Positions 17,006 to 26,106 of a stretch of 64,000 bases of DNA are shown one piece after another. How positions within the stretch are numbered: the stretch's first letter is position 1; every line of letters begins with the position of its first letter. A program made the translations under genes and the position numbers. Below the pieces are notes generated by a model that had not been told where the DNA came from, did not search any database, and worked only from the letters and a program-made list of their open reading frames with translations. This DNA is from Mycobacterium sp. ITM-2016-00316 (GTDB taxonomy: Bacteria > Actinomycetota > Actinomycetes > Mycobacteriales > Mycobacteriaceae), in NCBI RefSeq assembly GCF_002968335.2, contig NZ_CP134398.1, positions 372,001 to 436,000 on the forward strand, given 5' to 3'.

Positions 17006-17019
17006 GAGGGGATTTCACC

Positions 17020-17151
17020 ATGGTCGATCAGAAAGAGAAGAAGCGTAAGCGGGCGCTCATCGTGTTCCAGATCGCCATCTACGGCTACCTGCTCACGATG
17101 TTCCTCATCCAGCTCTACATGTCCTTCGAACGCGGCTGGTGGTATCTGTGA
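17020..17151 (+). CDS. 43-aa single-helix membrane microprotein
   Basis: ATG with GAGAGGGG 8 nt upstream. The 43-residue product starts with a charged stretch (MVDQKEKKRKR), then one hydrophobic helix (about 12-34, IVFQIAIYGYLLTMFLIQLY), and ends SFERGWWYL. Positive-inside charge predicts a cytoplasmic N-terminus. Its stop overlaps the MP2 start (GTGA), so it is translationally coupled to MP2 and is probably a small subunit or assembly factor for it. Confidence 0.75.
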   Translation: MVDQKEKKRKRALIVFQIAIYGYLLTMFLIQLYMSFERGWWYL

Positions 17152-17837
17152 GCCTGGCTGTCGGCGGTTCCGTCAGCCTGGAGGACCACGGCGAGGAGTC
17201 CCGGCTCGCCCAGCGACGAGCCGACAAATGGATGATCGTCGGTGCCGCGCTCATGGGCATGTGGGTACCGGGGTTGATCGGCTTCCCGATCTTCATGCGT
17301 GGCGTGTGGCTGCAACGGCAGGCGGCGCGCGCCGGACTGTCGGTGCGCCCGATGATCGTCACCCTGATCGGCTACCTGGTGCTGATCGACGGAATGCTCA
17401 ACAGCCTGGGCTGGGCGCTGGACCTGGTCGCCAATCACACCCTGATCAACCGGGTTCTGATGGTCGGCTGGGGCCACATGTTCGACGCCGGATACTTCTG
17501 GCACTACAACGAACTCTGGATCGGCGGCGCCGCGGGACCCGGCGAGAAGGCCATGGTGGCCGGCATGATCATCACGGTCTTCGCCATGCGGTGCGCCGCG
17601 GCCATCGGATTCCTGCAGATGAAGCGCTGGGGCCACCAGTGGATGATCGTCACCTGCTGGATGGGCGTGGTGATCTGGACCGTCTACGTCTTCAACATGA
17701 CGATGTTCGCCGACGTCCGGTTCGCGGGCGTCATCTTCCCGGTCATCGGTTGGTGGCTCTACGACATCTTCTACATCACCCCGTTCCTCGCGATCCCGTA
17801 CCTGCACACGGTGAATCGCGAGATCTTCACGGACTGA
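17148..17837 (+). CDS. Five-helix membrane protein MP2, paralogue of MP1
   Basis: 229-aa paralogue of MP1, with about 75% visible identity. The loop GWGHMFDAGYFWHYNELWIGG and the last stretch YITPFLAIPYLHTVNREIFTD (split here as YITPFLAIPYLHT / VNREIFTD) are essentially unchanged. The conserved His/Asp/Glu set is the same as in MP1, so both are probably active and share a cofactor site. The start is the GTG at 17148 overlapping the microprotein stop; an ATG-less extension upstream is unlikely. It lies between the NorQ-like ATPase and a 135-aa membrane protein. Function unknown. Confidence 0.8.
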   Translation: MSLAVGGSVSLEDHGEESRLAQRRADKWMIVGAALMGMWVPGLIGFPIFMRGVWLQRQAARAGLSVRPMIVTLIGYLVLIDGMLNSLGWALDLVANHTLINRVLMVGWGHMFDAGYFWHYNELWIGGAAGPGEKAMVAGMIITVFAMRCAAAIGFLQMKRWGHQWMIVTCWMGVVIWTVYVFNMTMFADVRFAGVIFPVIGWWLYDIFYITPFLAIPYLHTVNREIFTD

Positions 17838-17849
17838 AGGAGTGACACC

Positions 17850-18257
17850 GTGACAACACCGCAACCCGAAACAACCGCCGAGGATTTGCCGCCGGGCACC
17901 ACGCCCTATTACGCGCGGATGCACAGGTACATCAAGCGTGCCGTGCTGGTCTGTCTGATCGCGCTGGTCATCGAGGGGGCCTTCACGCTGCCGTTCATGG
18001 CGGTCTACTACGGCTACCCGACGCTGAGCCTCACCCAGATCTGCAGTGAACTTCTCAAGGTGCGCTACTCCGATGACGCCCTGGAGTGCAAGTTCCCCTA
18101 CCCGCCGCTGGGACCGCCGGAAGGCGCCGAGGGCAAGGACACCGCCCGGGATGTCTGGGGAATACAGCCCATCCCGCAGTACGACCGGCTCGGATTCCGG
18201 GAATTGGTCGACCGCTATGAGGCACGCCAGGCCCGGCTCGCCGAACAAGGCGGCTGA
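17850..18257 (+). CDS. Small membrane-anchored protein, function unknown
   Basis: 135-aa protein with one strong transmembrane helix (about 31-55, [19 protein letters not shown]) after a hydrophilic N-terminus, then an extracytoplasmic or soluble tail with two cysteines (QICSELLK and LECKFPYPP) and a Pro-rich segment. GTG start with AAGGAG 7 nt upstream. It follows MP2 by 12 bp and precedes a DapB-like dehydrogenase by 1 bp, so it is an integral part of this operon. The two cysteines may form a disulfide. No homologous family was recognised. Confidence 0.75.
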   Translation: MTTPQPETTAEDLPPGTTPYYARMHRYIKRAVLVCLIALVIEGAFTLPFMAVYYGYPTLSLTQICSELLKVRYSDDALECKFPYPPLGPPEGAEGKDTARDVWGIQPIPQYDRLGFRELVDRYEARQARLAEQGG

Positions 18258-18258
18258 G

Positions 18259-19332
18259 ATGGGTTCAAAGCTGCGGGTGATCCAGTGGGCCACCGGCAAC
18301 GTCGGCACCCACGCGTTGGCCGCCGTGCACGACCATCCCGACCTCGAACTCGTCGGCGCCCGGGTGTACAACGAGGCGAAGGCAGGCCGCGATATCGGCG
18401 ATGTCGCCGGAATCGGCGAGACCGGCGTCCTGGCCACCACCGATGTCGACGAGATCCTCGCGCTCGACGCCGACTGCGTGCTGTACATGGCCGAGGGCGA
18501 GTGGAATCCACCCGTCGCGCTGGACGATATCTGCCGGCTGCTGGCCTCGGGGAAGAACGTGGTGTCCACCGCCGTCACCGCGTGGATCTACCCGCAGAGC
18601 GCCGGCGACGACGTGGCGCAGCGCCTGGAGACAGCCTGCCAGGAGGGCCGGAGTTCTTTCCACGCCACCGGAATTCAACCGGGCTGGGCTGCGGAGGTGC
18701 TCCCGCTGACGATGTCCGGACTGTTCCGGCACATCGACTCGCTGCTGGTGCAGGAGCTGATGGACTACTCCACCTACAACGTGCCGTTCGTATTGTTCGA
18801 GGTGATGGGCTTCGGCAAACCACCCGATGAGCGGGTGCCGATGGACGAGGCTGCGATCGGCGGACTGTCCTTCAAAGCGCCGCTCATGCTGCTGGCGGAG
18901 GGCCTGGGCGCCACCATCGACGACTACATCTGGGAGCGCGAGGTGGCGGTCACCGACACACCGATCGATGTCAAGGCCGGCCGCATCGAGGCGGGAACCG
19001 TTTCTGCGCAGCGCTTTTCCTATACCGCGGTGATCGAGGGCAGGCGGGCACTGACCGTCGAACACATCACCCGACTCGGCGCCGAGCAGGCGCCGGACTG
19101 GCCGAACGGGCGAGGCTGGAAGGTGACCGTCGAGGGGGCGCCGTCGATGGTGCTGGAATCCCGGATCGCCATCCACGACGAGGATGACACCGATCAGGGG
19201 TGCCTGGGCACCGCGATGCATGCCGTCCACGCGATCGCTCCGGTCTGCGCCGCCGCGCCGGGGATCCGCACCTTCCTGGACCTGCCCACCATCGTGGGCC
19301 GCGGTGTGCTGTCGAAAGGCTTGAGGCGATGA
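18259..19332 (+). CDS. DapB-like NAD(P)-dependent dehydrogenase 1
   Basis: 357-aa member of the dihydrodipicolinate-reductase-like / 2,4-diaminopentanoate-dehydrogenase-like group common in mycobacteria. The Rossmann start reads RVIQWATGNVGTHALAAV, followed by the LVGARVY strand. These proteins are not the lysine-pathway DapB: they are longer, with a different C-terminal domain, and they often neighbour oxygenases. It may oxidise or reduce an oxygenated product made by the operon's oxygenase(s). Overlaps the next dehydrogenase gene by ATGA. Confidence 0.82.
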   Translation: MGSKLRVIQWATGNVGTHALAAVHDHPDLELVGARVYNEAKAGRDIGDVAGIGETGVLATTDVDEILALDADCVLYMAEGEWNPPVALDDICRLLASGKNVVSTAVTAWIYPQSAGDDVAQRLETACQEGRSSFHATGIQPGWAAEVLPLTMSGLFRHIDSLLVQELMDYSTYNVPFVLFEVMGFGKPPDERVPMDEAAIGGLSFKAPLMLLAEGLGATIDDYIWEREVAVTDTPIDVKAGRIEAGTVSAQRFSYTAVIEGRRALTVEHITRLGAEQAPDWPNGRGWKVTVEGAPSMVLESRIAIHDEDDTDQGCLGTAMHAVHAIAPVCAAAPGIRTFLDLPTIVGRGVLSKGLRR

Positions 19333-20378
19333 GCTATCGGGTGATCCAGTGGATGACCGGCGATGTCGGACAGGTCGGTGTGCGGCATCTCGCCGACAAT
19401 CCGGTGTTCGATCTCGTTGGGGTGCTGGTGCATTCCCCGGAGAAGGTGGGTATGGACGCCGGCGAGATCGTCGGCATCGAGCCCACCGGAGTGATCGCCA
19501 CCGATGATGTCGACGCCGTCCTGGCCCTCGACGCCGACTGCGTGTTCTACACCCCGATCATCATGGACGTCGCCACCGTCTGCCGAATTCTGCGCTCCGG
19601 TAAGAACCTGGTCACCACCAGCGGGTTCTTCTATCCGTCACCGGATTTCGCGGATCCCGGCGAACAGATTCGCGCCGCGTGCACCGATGGCGGCACTTCG
19701 TTTCACGGCGGCGGCATCCACCCCGGGTATGCCGGAGATGTCCTTCCGCTCACCCTGGCCCGGGTGATGAGCCGGATCGACAGCATCCAGGTCTACGAGG
19801 TCGTCGACGTCCTCAAGGATGCGCCGCTGGACCATATCGACTGGATGGGGTTCGGCAAGGACAAGGACACGTTCCTCACCGAGCCGACGATTCTCGGGCT
19901 CGGACTGCCGTTCTTCGCGCAATCGATGTACATGATCGCCGACGGTCTCGGTGTCACCATCGACGAGGTGACCGCCGCCGAGATCGACGTGGCGACGGCA
20001 CGGGAACCCATTGCGCACGACGAGGGCGCGATCGCGGTCGGCACGGTGGCCGCGCAGCGACACGAATGGACGGCGTGGGTGAACGGCCGGCCACTCATCG
20101 TCTTCCACGCCATCTATGTCACCGCGGGGCCGGACAAACTGGATCCGCCGTGGGACTGGGGCGAGACCCGCTACGAGATCGTCATCGACGGGGATCCGCC
20201 GACCGAACTGACCCTCAAGGGCGTCAGCAGGCCGGACGGGACGATGAGCCATCCCGGCTATGACTGGACCGCGATGGGTGCCATCAACACCATCCCCGCG
20301 GTGTGCGATGCCGCACCCGGCTGGGTCACCCATCTGGATCTGGGACTGGTGCGGCCGCGTGGACTGGTCCGGCCGTGA
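19329..20378 (+). CDS. DapB-like NAD(P)-dependent dehydrogenase 2
   Basis: 349-aa paralogue of the preceding gene, with the same RVIQWMTGDVGQVGVRHL cofactor motif and LVGVLVHSPEKVGMDAGEI stretch; the latter matches the third copy at 55022 more closely than dehydrogenase 1 does. A tandem pair may form a heteromer or act on successive intermediates. The start overlaps the stop of dehydrogenase 1 (ATGA) and the stop overlaps the P450 start (GTGA), so all three proteins are translationally coupled. Substrate unknown. Confidence 0.82.
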   Translation: MSYRVIQWMTGDVGQVGVRHLADNPVFDLVGVLVHSPEKVGMDAGEIVGIEPTGVIATDDVDAVLALDADCVFYTPIIMDVATVCRILRSGKNLVTTSGFFYPSPDFADPGEQIRAACTDGGTSFHGGGIHPGYAGDVLPLTLARVMSRIDSIQVYEVVDVLKDAPLDHIDWMGFGKDKDTFLTEPTILGLGLPFFAQSMYMIADGLGVTIDEVTAAEIDVATAREPIAHDEGAIAVGTVAAQRHEWTAWVNGRPLIVFHAIYVTAGPDKLDPPWDWGETRYEIVIDGDPPTELTLKGVSRPDGTMSHPGYDWTAMGAINTIPAVCDAAPGWVTHLDLGLVRPRGLVRP

Positions 20379-21556
20379 CCGATACGCAGGAGTACCTGGA
20401 GCTTCCACACATCCGGTATGAAGATCTCCCGATGACGCGCGATCGCGGGGTGGGGTGGTCGGCGCTGCGCGGCCTCGGCCCCGTCGTGCGCGGTGATGGT
20501 TGGTATTACCTGACCCGGCGCGAGGATGTGCTCGGCGCCTTGCGCAGTCCGGAGGTCTTCTCGTCCGGCATCGCCTATGACGACATGATCAGCCCGGTCC
20601 CTTTGGTGCCGCTCGGTTTCGATCCCCCGGAGCACACCCGATACCGGCGCATCCTGCACGAGTACTTCAGTCCACAGACCCTCGGCCCACTCCTGCCGTC
20701 CCTGCAGGCCCAGGCCATCGAGATCATCGAGCAGATCGCCGAGCGGGATGAATGCGAGGTGATGGCCGATCTGGCGACCCCATACCCGTCACAGGTATTC
20801 CTTACGCTGTTCGGACTCCCGCTACAGGACCGGGCGAGGCTGGTCGGGTGGAAGGACGCGATCATCGCGCTCAGCCTCACCACCGACCCGTCCAGCGTCG
20901 ATCTCACCCCGGCGGTCGAGCTGTACACGTACCTGGCCGAATCCGTGGCCCAGCAACGGGATCAACCATGCGCGGGGATTCTGTCGGACCTGCTACATGC
21001 GGACGAGCCGCTCACCGACAACGAGGCGGTCGGGCTGTCCATGGTGTTTGTGCTCGCCGGGTTGGACACGGTCACCGCCACCATCGGCGCCACCATGGTC
21101 GAACTGGCGCGTCGGCCTGCGCTTCGACGCTCGCTCCGGGAAAACCCCGACGAGGTGGCGGTGTTCGTGGAGGAGATGGTCCGGCTGGAACCGGCGGCAC
21201 CCGTGCTGGGGCGGGTGACGACCCGGCCGGTGACCGTCGCGGGTGTGACCATTCCGGCTGGCGCCGACGTCCGGTTGTGTATCGCGGCGATCAACCGCGA
21301 TGGCAGCGACGGCTGTTCGGTCGACGACTTCGTGCTGGACGGAAAGCTGCACAAGCACTGGGGTTTCGGCGGCGGACCGCACCGTTGCCTCGGGTCGCAC
21401 CTGGCTCGGATGGAACTCAAGCTGGTCGTCACCGAGTGGCTGGCCCGCATTCCGGACTTCCGTCTGCCGCCCGGCTACATCCCGGAAATCACCTGGCCGT
21501 CCCCGACCTGCAGCCTGCCGCGGCTGCCGTTGTTGCTGGGGCCTGCTCAGAACTGA
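20375..21556 (+). CDS. Cytochrome P450
   Basis: 393-aa soluble bacterial P450. Heme ligand C338 lies in WGFGGGPHRCLG. The I-helix oxygen-activation motif is LAGLDTVTATIG, and the K-helix ExxR is in EEMVRLEPA. GTG start overlapping the dehydrogenase stop; an upstream extension in frame is unsupported. No ferredoxin or ferredoxin reductase gene is adjacent, so electrons must come from elsewhere. As the last gene of the MP2 operon it probably hydroxylates the same substrate class. It converges with an SDR gene, their ends overlapping by 10 bp. Confidence 0.92.
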   Translation: MTDTQEYLELPHIRYEDLPMTRDRGVGWSALRGLGPVVRGDGWYYLTRREDVLGALRSPEVFSSGIAYDDMISPVPLVPLGFDPPEHTRYRRILHEYFSPQTLGPLLPSLQAQAIEIIEQIAERDECEVMADLATPYPSQVFLTLFGLPLQDRARLVGWKDAIIALSLTTDPSSVDLTPAVELYTYLAESVAQQRDQPCAGILSDLLHADEPLTDNEAVGLSMVFVLAGLDTVTATIGATMVELARRPALRRSLRENPDEVAVFVEEMVRLEPAAPVLGRVTTRPVTVAGVTIPAGADVRLCIAAINRDGSDGCSVDDFVLDGKLHKHWGFGGGPHRCLGSHLARMELKLVVTEWLARIPDFRLPPGYIPEITWPSPTCSLPRLPLLLGPAQN

Positions 21557-22299
21557 ACGCCGCGGGTCAGGGCTCCGTCGACGAGCAGGTTCGTCCCGGT
21601 GATGAAGCTCGCCGCTCCACTGGACAGGAACACCACCGCGTTGGCGACCTCCTGTGGGGTGGCCATCCGGCCGGTCGGGTTGAGCGCCAGGGCGGCGGCG
21701 AACAGTTCCGGGTTGTTCTGTTCGATGGACGGCCACACCCCACCGGGAAAGTAGGTGTTCCCCGGGCTGACGCTGTTGGCGCGCACACCCTTTCCGGCGA
21801 GTTGATAGGCCAGCCCCTGCGTGTAGTGGATGATGGCGGCCTTCATCGTCCCGTACGGGCCCGCCGCGAAGTCCACCTCCCGGCCGGAGACACTGGAGAT
21901 GGTCACGATCGACCCGGCGCCGGAGGCCTCCAGATACGGCAGTGCGGCGTCCACGAGGCCGACGGTGCCCATCAGGTCGACTTCGAAGGTGGTGCGCCAG
22001 TTCTCCGCCGACTCCGGGATGGCGAGCGCGCTGACGTTGGCCACCACGCCGTCCAGACCGCCGAACGCGTCGGCGGTGGCATTCACCCACGCCGCCAGCG
22101 TCGCGGTGGCGCCGACGTCAACCGCCGAGCCGAGGGCGTCGCCGCCGAGTTCCTGCTGTGCCTGCGCCACATCCTCGGAGGTTCGCGCGCAGAAGGCGAC
22201 CTTGGCGCCCTCGGCGATCAACCCTTCTACCACCGCCCGTCCGATGCCGCGGGTACCGCCGGTGACCGCGAAGCGTTTGCCGGTGAGTCGGAGATCCAT
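21547..22299 (-). CDS. SDR oxidoreductase
   Basis: 250-aa SDR. TGGTRGIGRAVVEGL cofactor motif at residues 13-27, VANVSALA loop, VTISSVSG serine strand, YGTMKAA catalytic Tyr/Lys and a GTNLLVDGALTRG C-terminus. The PYGTMKAAIIHYTQGLAYQL segment resembles FabG-like catabolic SDRs. It follows the acetamidase gene by 12 bp on the same strand and is convergent to the P450. It may belong with either neighbouring pathway; substrate unknown. Confidence 0.87.
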   Translation of the reverse strand: MDLRLTGKRFAVTGGTRGIGRAVVEGLIAEGAKVAFCARTSEDVAQAQQELGGDALGSAVDVGATATLAAWVNATADAFGGLDGVVANVSALAIPESAENWRTTFEVDLMGTVGLVDAALPYLEASGAGSIVTISSVSGREVDFAAGPYGTMKAAIIHYTQGLAYQLAGKGVRANSVSPGNTYFPGGVWPSIEQNNPELFAAALALNPTGRMATPQEVANAVVFLSSGAASFITGTNLLVDGALTRGVQF

Positions 22300-22311
22300 G
22301 ATGAGCCTTCC

Positions 22312-23325
22312 CTAGTACGTGATGGTTCCGAATGACCGTGCCGCGGCGCGCAGTTCGCTATGCACGCCGCCGTAGGCGGCAGCGCTGGGCAGTAGCCGCT
22401 TGTCGATCTTGGTCACCGCGCTGTAATTGGTGTCCACCACGTTGGCGATCGGCGCCAACGAGATCTGGGTGAGCAACTGGTAGGCGTCGAGTCGGTCCAG
22501 CCCGTACAACTCGCCCAGCCACGTGATCATCTCGACCTGTCCGGCCCGCCAGGCCTCCTCCAGCGGGCGGCCGGACCCGATGCACATCAGGTGGGTGTCG
22601 GTCTCCAGCCGTGGCCAGGCGGGCCCGCCGCCCTTGATGAGTTCGACGATCGCGGTCACGTTCATCGCGCCCTCCACGGCGGTGCCGCACGACTCGCCCT
22701 CGCCCTGGCGGTAGTGCCCGTCGCCGAGGGAGAACAGCGCGCCGGGCACATTCACCCGCAGATAGCAGGTGGCGCCCACCGTCATCTCGGGGGTGTCCAT
22801 GTTGCCGCCGAATACATCGGGCACCAGCGAGGTGCGCACCTCGCGGCGAGCCGGGGCAACCCCGACGGTGCCGAGCATCGGGTTGGCGGGCAGCGCCACC
22901 TCGAAATTGCTACCCTTCGCCGAAAAGCCGACAGTCTTTGTCGCCGAGTCGTATTCGTAGATCCAGGTGCGCTCGGGCAGTGGTTCCTGCAGTGTCGGGC
23001 TCACCGGCACGCTGGTGAGCCCGCCGAAGAACGGGATCAGTGTCGAGGCACCCCAGCTGCGCGCCGGCGTTAGATCCACCAGATGCACGGCCAGTGTGTC
23101 CCCGGGTTCGGCGCCTTCGATCCAGAACGGTCCGGTCTGCGGATTGAGGTCCTCGGTGTCCAGCGCGCTGCTGGCCACATCGTCCGCACTGGTGATCCGG
23201 CCACCGTAGGCGTCCTCGGTCCACAGTGTGAGCACCGTCGGCGCCGTGATCCGCATGACCGGATCGGCGCCCCCGAAGGTGAACGCGAACTGCTCGGGTG
23301 ACGGGACGAAGGTGACGTGGTCCAT
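22312..23325 (-). CDS. Acetamidase/formamidase family protein
   Basis: 337-aa FmdA/AmdA-fold amidohydrolase. Seen: EPGDTLAVHLVDL, GTVGVAP, GGNMD and the metal-site loop LGDGHYRQGEGESCGTAVE typical of this family. These enzymes release ammonia from short amides such as formamide or acetamide. The ATG at 23325 has GAGG 8 nt upstream; a GTG one codon earlier is also possible. It is 12 bp upstream of an SDR gene and 55 bp downstream of the lldD-type gene, so read-through from the rhamnose operon is possible, though the function looks unrelated. Confidence 0.86.
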   Translation of the reverse strand: MDHVTFVPSPEQFAFTFGGADPVMRITAPTVLTLWTEDAYGGRITSADDVASSALDTEDLNPQTGPFWIEGAEPGDTLAVHLVDLTPARSWGASTLIPFFGGLTSVPVSPTLQEPLPERTWIYEYDSATKTVGFSAKGSNFEVALPANPMLGTVGVAPARREVRTSLVPDVFGGNMDTPEMTVGATCYLRVNVPGALFSLGDGHYRQGEGESCGTAVEGAMNVTAIVELIKGGGPAWPRLETDTHLMCIGSGRPLEEAWRAGQVEMITWLGELYGLDRLDAYQLLTQISLAPIANVVDTNYSAVTKIDKRLLPSAAAYGGVHSELRAAARSFGTITY

Positions 23326-23380
23326 CACGTCATCCTCGTCTCAACGCGCCGGCGTCGCCACCTCAACCCGCCAGCGTGAA

Positions 23381-24613
23381 TCAGGTCTGCCGCGGCACCA
23401 GGCGCTGCAACTGCGTCACGTGCTCGGGCACCAGCTCATCGAGTGACGTGACGCCGAGCAGTCGCATGGTGCGTGAGATCTGGTCGGACAGTATCTCGAT
23501 CATCCGGTCTACACCGGCTTCACCGCCGGCCATCAGGCCGTACAGATAGGCGCGTCCGACGAGGGTGAAGCGCGCGCCCAGGGCGATGGAGGCGACGATG
23601 TCGGCGCCGGACATGATGCCGGTGTCGAGGATGACCTCGGTGCGATCACCCACCGCCGGTGCGACCTGGGGAAGCAGGTGGAACGGGATCGGGGCCCGAT
23701 CAAGCTGGCGTCCACCATGATTGGACAGCACGATACCGTCCACGCCGAGATCAGCGACGGCCCGTGCATCGGCCACGGTCTGGATGCCCTTGACGACCAG
23801 CTTGCCCGGCCATTGTGATTTGATCCAGGCCAGATCCTCGAAGGTCACGGTCGGATCGAACATGGTGTCGAGTAGTTCGGCGACGGTGCCCGACCAGCGG
23901 TCCAGCGAGGCGAACGCCAGCGGCTCGGTGGTCAGGAAGTCGATCCACCACTGCGGACGGGGGATCGCGTTGAGCACCGTCTTCGCGGTGAGGGCGGGCG
24001 GGATCGACATACCATTGCGTTTGTCGCGCAGCCGCGCCCCGGCCACCGGGACATCGACGGTGACCAGCAGGGTGTCGTACCCGGCCGCGGCCGCGCGCTC
24101 GACCAGGGCCATCGACCGGTCCCGGTCCTTCCACATGTAGAGCTGGAACCAGTTGCGCCCGTGCGGGTTGGCGGCCTTCACATCTTCGATGGATGCCGTG
24201 CCCATGGTGGACAGCGAGAACGGGATACCGGCGCGGGCAGCGGCGTGCGCGCCCGCGTATTCGCCCTCCGTCTGCATCATCCGAGTGAACCCGGTGGGCG
24301 CGATCCCGAACGGCAACTCCGAACGGCCGCCCAGAATGGTGCAACTGGTGTCGACCTTGGACACGTCCCGCAGGATCGCCGGATGGAACTCGATGTCCTG
24401 GAACGCCTGCCGGGCCCGCGCCAGCGACAGCTCGGCCTCCGCGGAGCCGTCGGTGTAGTCGAACGCGGCCCTGGGGGTGCGGCGCTTGGCGATCGCGCGC
24501 AGATCCTCCACGGTCAGCGCCGCGGCAAGCCGGCGGGTGCGGGCATTGAGCTCGGGCTTCTTGAACTGCATCAGTGGAGCCAGATCGGCGACCTTGGGGA
24601 TGCGACGTTTCAT
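23381..24613 (-). CDS. lldD: FMN-dependent L-lactate dehydrogenase (LldD type)
   Basis: 410-aa alpha-hydroxy-acid oxidase family TIM barrel. Seen: [26 protein letters not shown], the FMN/substrate residues in [16 protein letters not shown] and the catalytic [14 protein letters not shown]. Start at 24613 with GAGG in good register and a 4-bp overlap with the kinase gene. As the last gene of the rhamnose operon it would oxidise the L-lactate formed from lactaldehyde to pyruvate, passing electrons to the membrane quinone pool. A MftD role is unlikely because no mycofactocin genes are adjacent. Confidence 0.88.
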   Translation of the reverse strand: MKRRIPKVADLAPLMQFKKPELNARTRRLAAALTVEDLRAIAKRRTPRAAFDYTDGSAEAELSLARARQAFQDIEFHPAILRDVSKVDTSCTILGGRSELPFGIAPTGFTRMMQTEGEYAGAHAAARAGIPFSLSTMGTASIEDVKAANPHGRNWFQLYMWKDRDRSMALVERAAAAGYDTLLVTVDVPVAGARLRDKRNGMSIPPALTAKTVLNAIPRPQWWIDFLTTEPLAFASLDRWSGTVAELLDTMFDPTVTFEDLAWIKSQWPGKLVVKGIQTVADARAVADLGVDGIVLSNHGGRQLDRAPIPFHLLPQVAPAVGDRTEVILDTGIMSGADIVASIALGARFTLVGRAYLYGLMAGGEAGVDRMIEILSDQISRTMRLLGVTSLDELVPEHVTQLQRLVPRQT

Positions 24614-26106
24614 GACAGGACCTCTTTCACGCCGATGCGCTTTCCTGGCCCGACCGTACGCGCGATGCGGGTGCGCCGGGTGCGCGGTGTGTACTGCTGG
24701 GGTGGGAACCTGCTGGCAACGATATGGCGCAGCGCCTCGAGATCGCCATCGACCAGGTGGTGGGCGCGCGCGCTGATCAGCACATTGCCCAGCGCGGTGG
24801 CCTCTACCGGGCCGGCCAGCACGGGCAGTCCGGCCCGATCGGCGGTCAGCTGGCACAACAGCCTGTTCTGGGATCCGCCGCCCACGATGTGCACCGTGCG
24901 CACCGGTGTACCGGACAGCTCGGCGGCACGGTGGACCCCGTCGGCGAACGCCGCGGCCAGACTTTCCACGATCGCCCGGACCACTTCGGGTCGGGTCATC
25001 GGGACCTGCAGACCCCGCTCGTCGTACCAGTCGCGGATCCGGCCGGGCATATCGCCGGGGGCGAGGAACCGCGGGTCTGCGGTATCGAAGTCGTCGAAGG
25101 TGGCGCGTACCTCACCGGCCCGAGTCAGCAGCTCGGACAGGTCGGCGCGGTAGCCCTCGCGCTGGTACTGCCGGATGGTCTCGCTGAGCAGCCAGAGTCC
25201 CATCACGTTGTGCAGGTAGCGGATCCGGCCGTCGGCGCCGACCTCGTTGGTGAAGTTCGCTTCCCGGCCGGCCTCGGTGACCACCGGAGAGACGACTTCT
25301 ACCCCGACCAATCCCCATGTGCCGCAAGAGATATAGGCAGCACCGCCGGAATCCATCGGGACGGCGACGACAGCCGAGGCGGTGTCGTGCGAGGCGACGG
25401 TGGTGACCGTGGTGGTCGGTGTCAGGCCGAGGGGCTCGGCCACCTCGCCGAGCAGCGAGCCCAGTTCGTGCCCGGGTTCGACGAGAGCGGGGAACAGATC
25501 CGGACGCAGCCCTAGCCGGGCGGCGAGGTCGTCGTCCCATTCACCGGTGGTGCGTAGCAGACCGGTCGTCGAGGCGTTCGTGCGTTCGGTGACCTGGCGG
25601 CCGGTGAGCCAGTATCCGATCAGATCGGGTATCAGCAGTGCCCGATCCGCGAGATCGAGCTGACCGCCGGCCTTTTCGGCCGCCAGCTGATAGATGGTGG
25701 TGAACGGGAGGAACTGCAGGCCGTTGCGGGCGTAGAGCTCCGCGGGGTCGATCGTGCGGTGCACTGCACGTACGCCGCCGTCGGAGCGGGCATCGCGGTA
25801 GTGGTAGGGCAACGAGGCCAGCGCCCCGCCCCGCAGCAGGCCGTAGTCGACGGCCCACGAGTCGATGCCGACGGTGACCAGGTTGTCCGACCGTCTACCC
25901 GCCTCGGCCAGTCCTGCGCAGGCTTCCCGGAACAGCCCGGGGACATCCCAGTGCAGCGCGGCGCGATGGCCGTTCCACAGCTGCACCGGATCATTCGCGA
26001 AGCGGGCGACCTGTTCCAGCTCCAGCCGGCCCGGTCCGATGTCGGCGACCATCACCCGGCCGCTGGTCGCGCCCAGGTCGATGGCGGCGACCTGACCGGA
26101 CTTCAT
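24610..26106 (-). CDS. rhaB: Rhamnulokinase (FGGY family)
   Basis: 498-aa sugar kinase. N-terminal [30 protein letters not shown], and C-terminal [19 protein letters not shown] with [10 protein letters not shown] match the rhamnulokinase subgroup of the FGGY family. It phosphorylates L-rhamnulose to L-rhamnulose-1-phosphate. The start at 26106 overlaps the stop of the aldolase/dehydrogenase gene. Its position between the aldolase and the lactate dehydrogenase completes the pathway. Confidence 0.9.
   Translation of the reverse strand: MKSGQVAAIDLGATSGRVMVADIGPGRLELEQVARFANDPVQLWNGHRAALHWDVPGLFREACAGLAEAGRRSDNLVTVGIDSWAVDYGLLRGGALASLPYHYRDARSDGGVRAVHRTIDPAELYARNGLQFLPFTTIYQLAAEKAGGQLDLADRALLIPDLIGYWLTGRQVTERTNASTTGLLRTTGEWDDDLAARLGLRPDLFPALVEPGHELGSLLGEVAEPLGLTPTTTVTTVASHDTASAVVAVPMDSGGAAYISCGTWGLVGVEVVSPVVTEAGREANFTNEVGADGRIRYLHNVMGLWLLSETIRQYQREGYRADLSELLTRAGEVRATFDDFDTADPRFLAPGDMPGRIRDWYDERGLQVPMTRPEVVRAIVESLAAAFADGVHRAAELSGTPVRTVHIVGGGSQNRLLCQLTADRAGLPVLAGPVEATALGNVLISARAHHLVDGDLEALRHIVASRFPPQQYTPRTRRTRIARTVGPGKRIGVKEVLS

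Noticed and set aside
13566..17837. NO reductase or copper monooxygenase locus
   Set aside because: NorQ/NorD-like genes are present, but there is no NorB/NorC with heme-ligand pattern and no PmoB/AmoB-type cupredoxin subunit; MP1/MP2 do not match either family by motif.
17115..18578. 487-codon open frame on the minus strand
   Set aside because: Antisense to MP2, the 135-aa membrane protein and dehydrogenase 1, all of which have ribosome sites and coupling overlaps.
23381..24613. MftD of mycofactocin biosynthesis
   Set aside because: Same fold as LldD, but mftA/B/C/E/F are absent and the gene is the last member of the rhamnose operon, where lactate dehydrogenase is needed.
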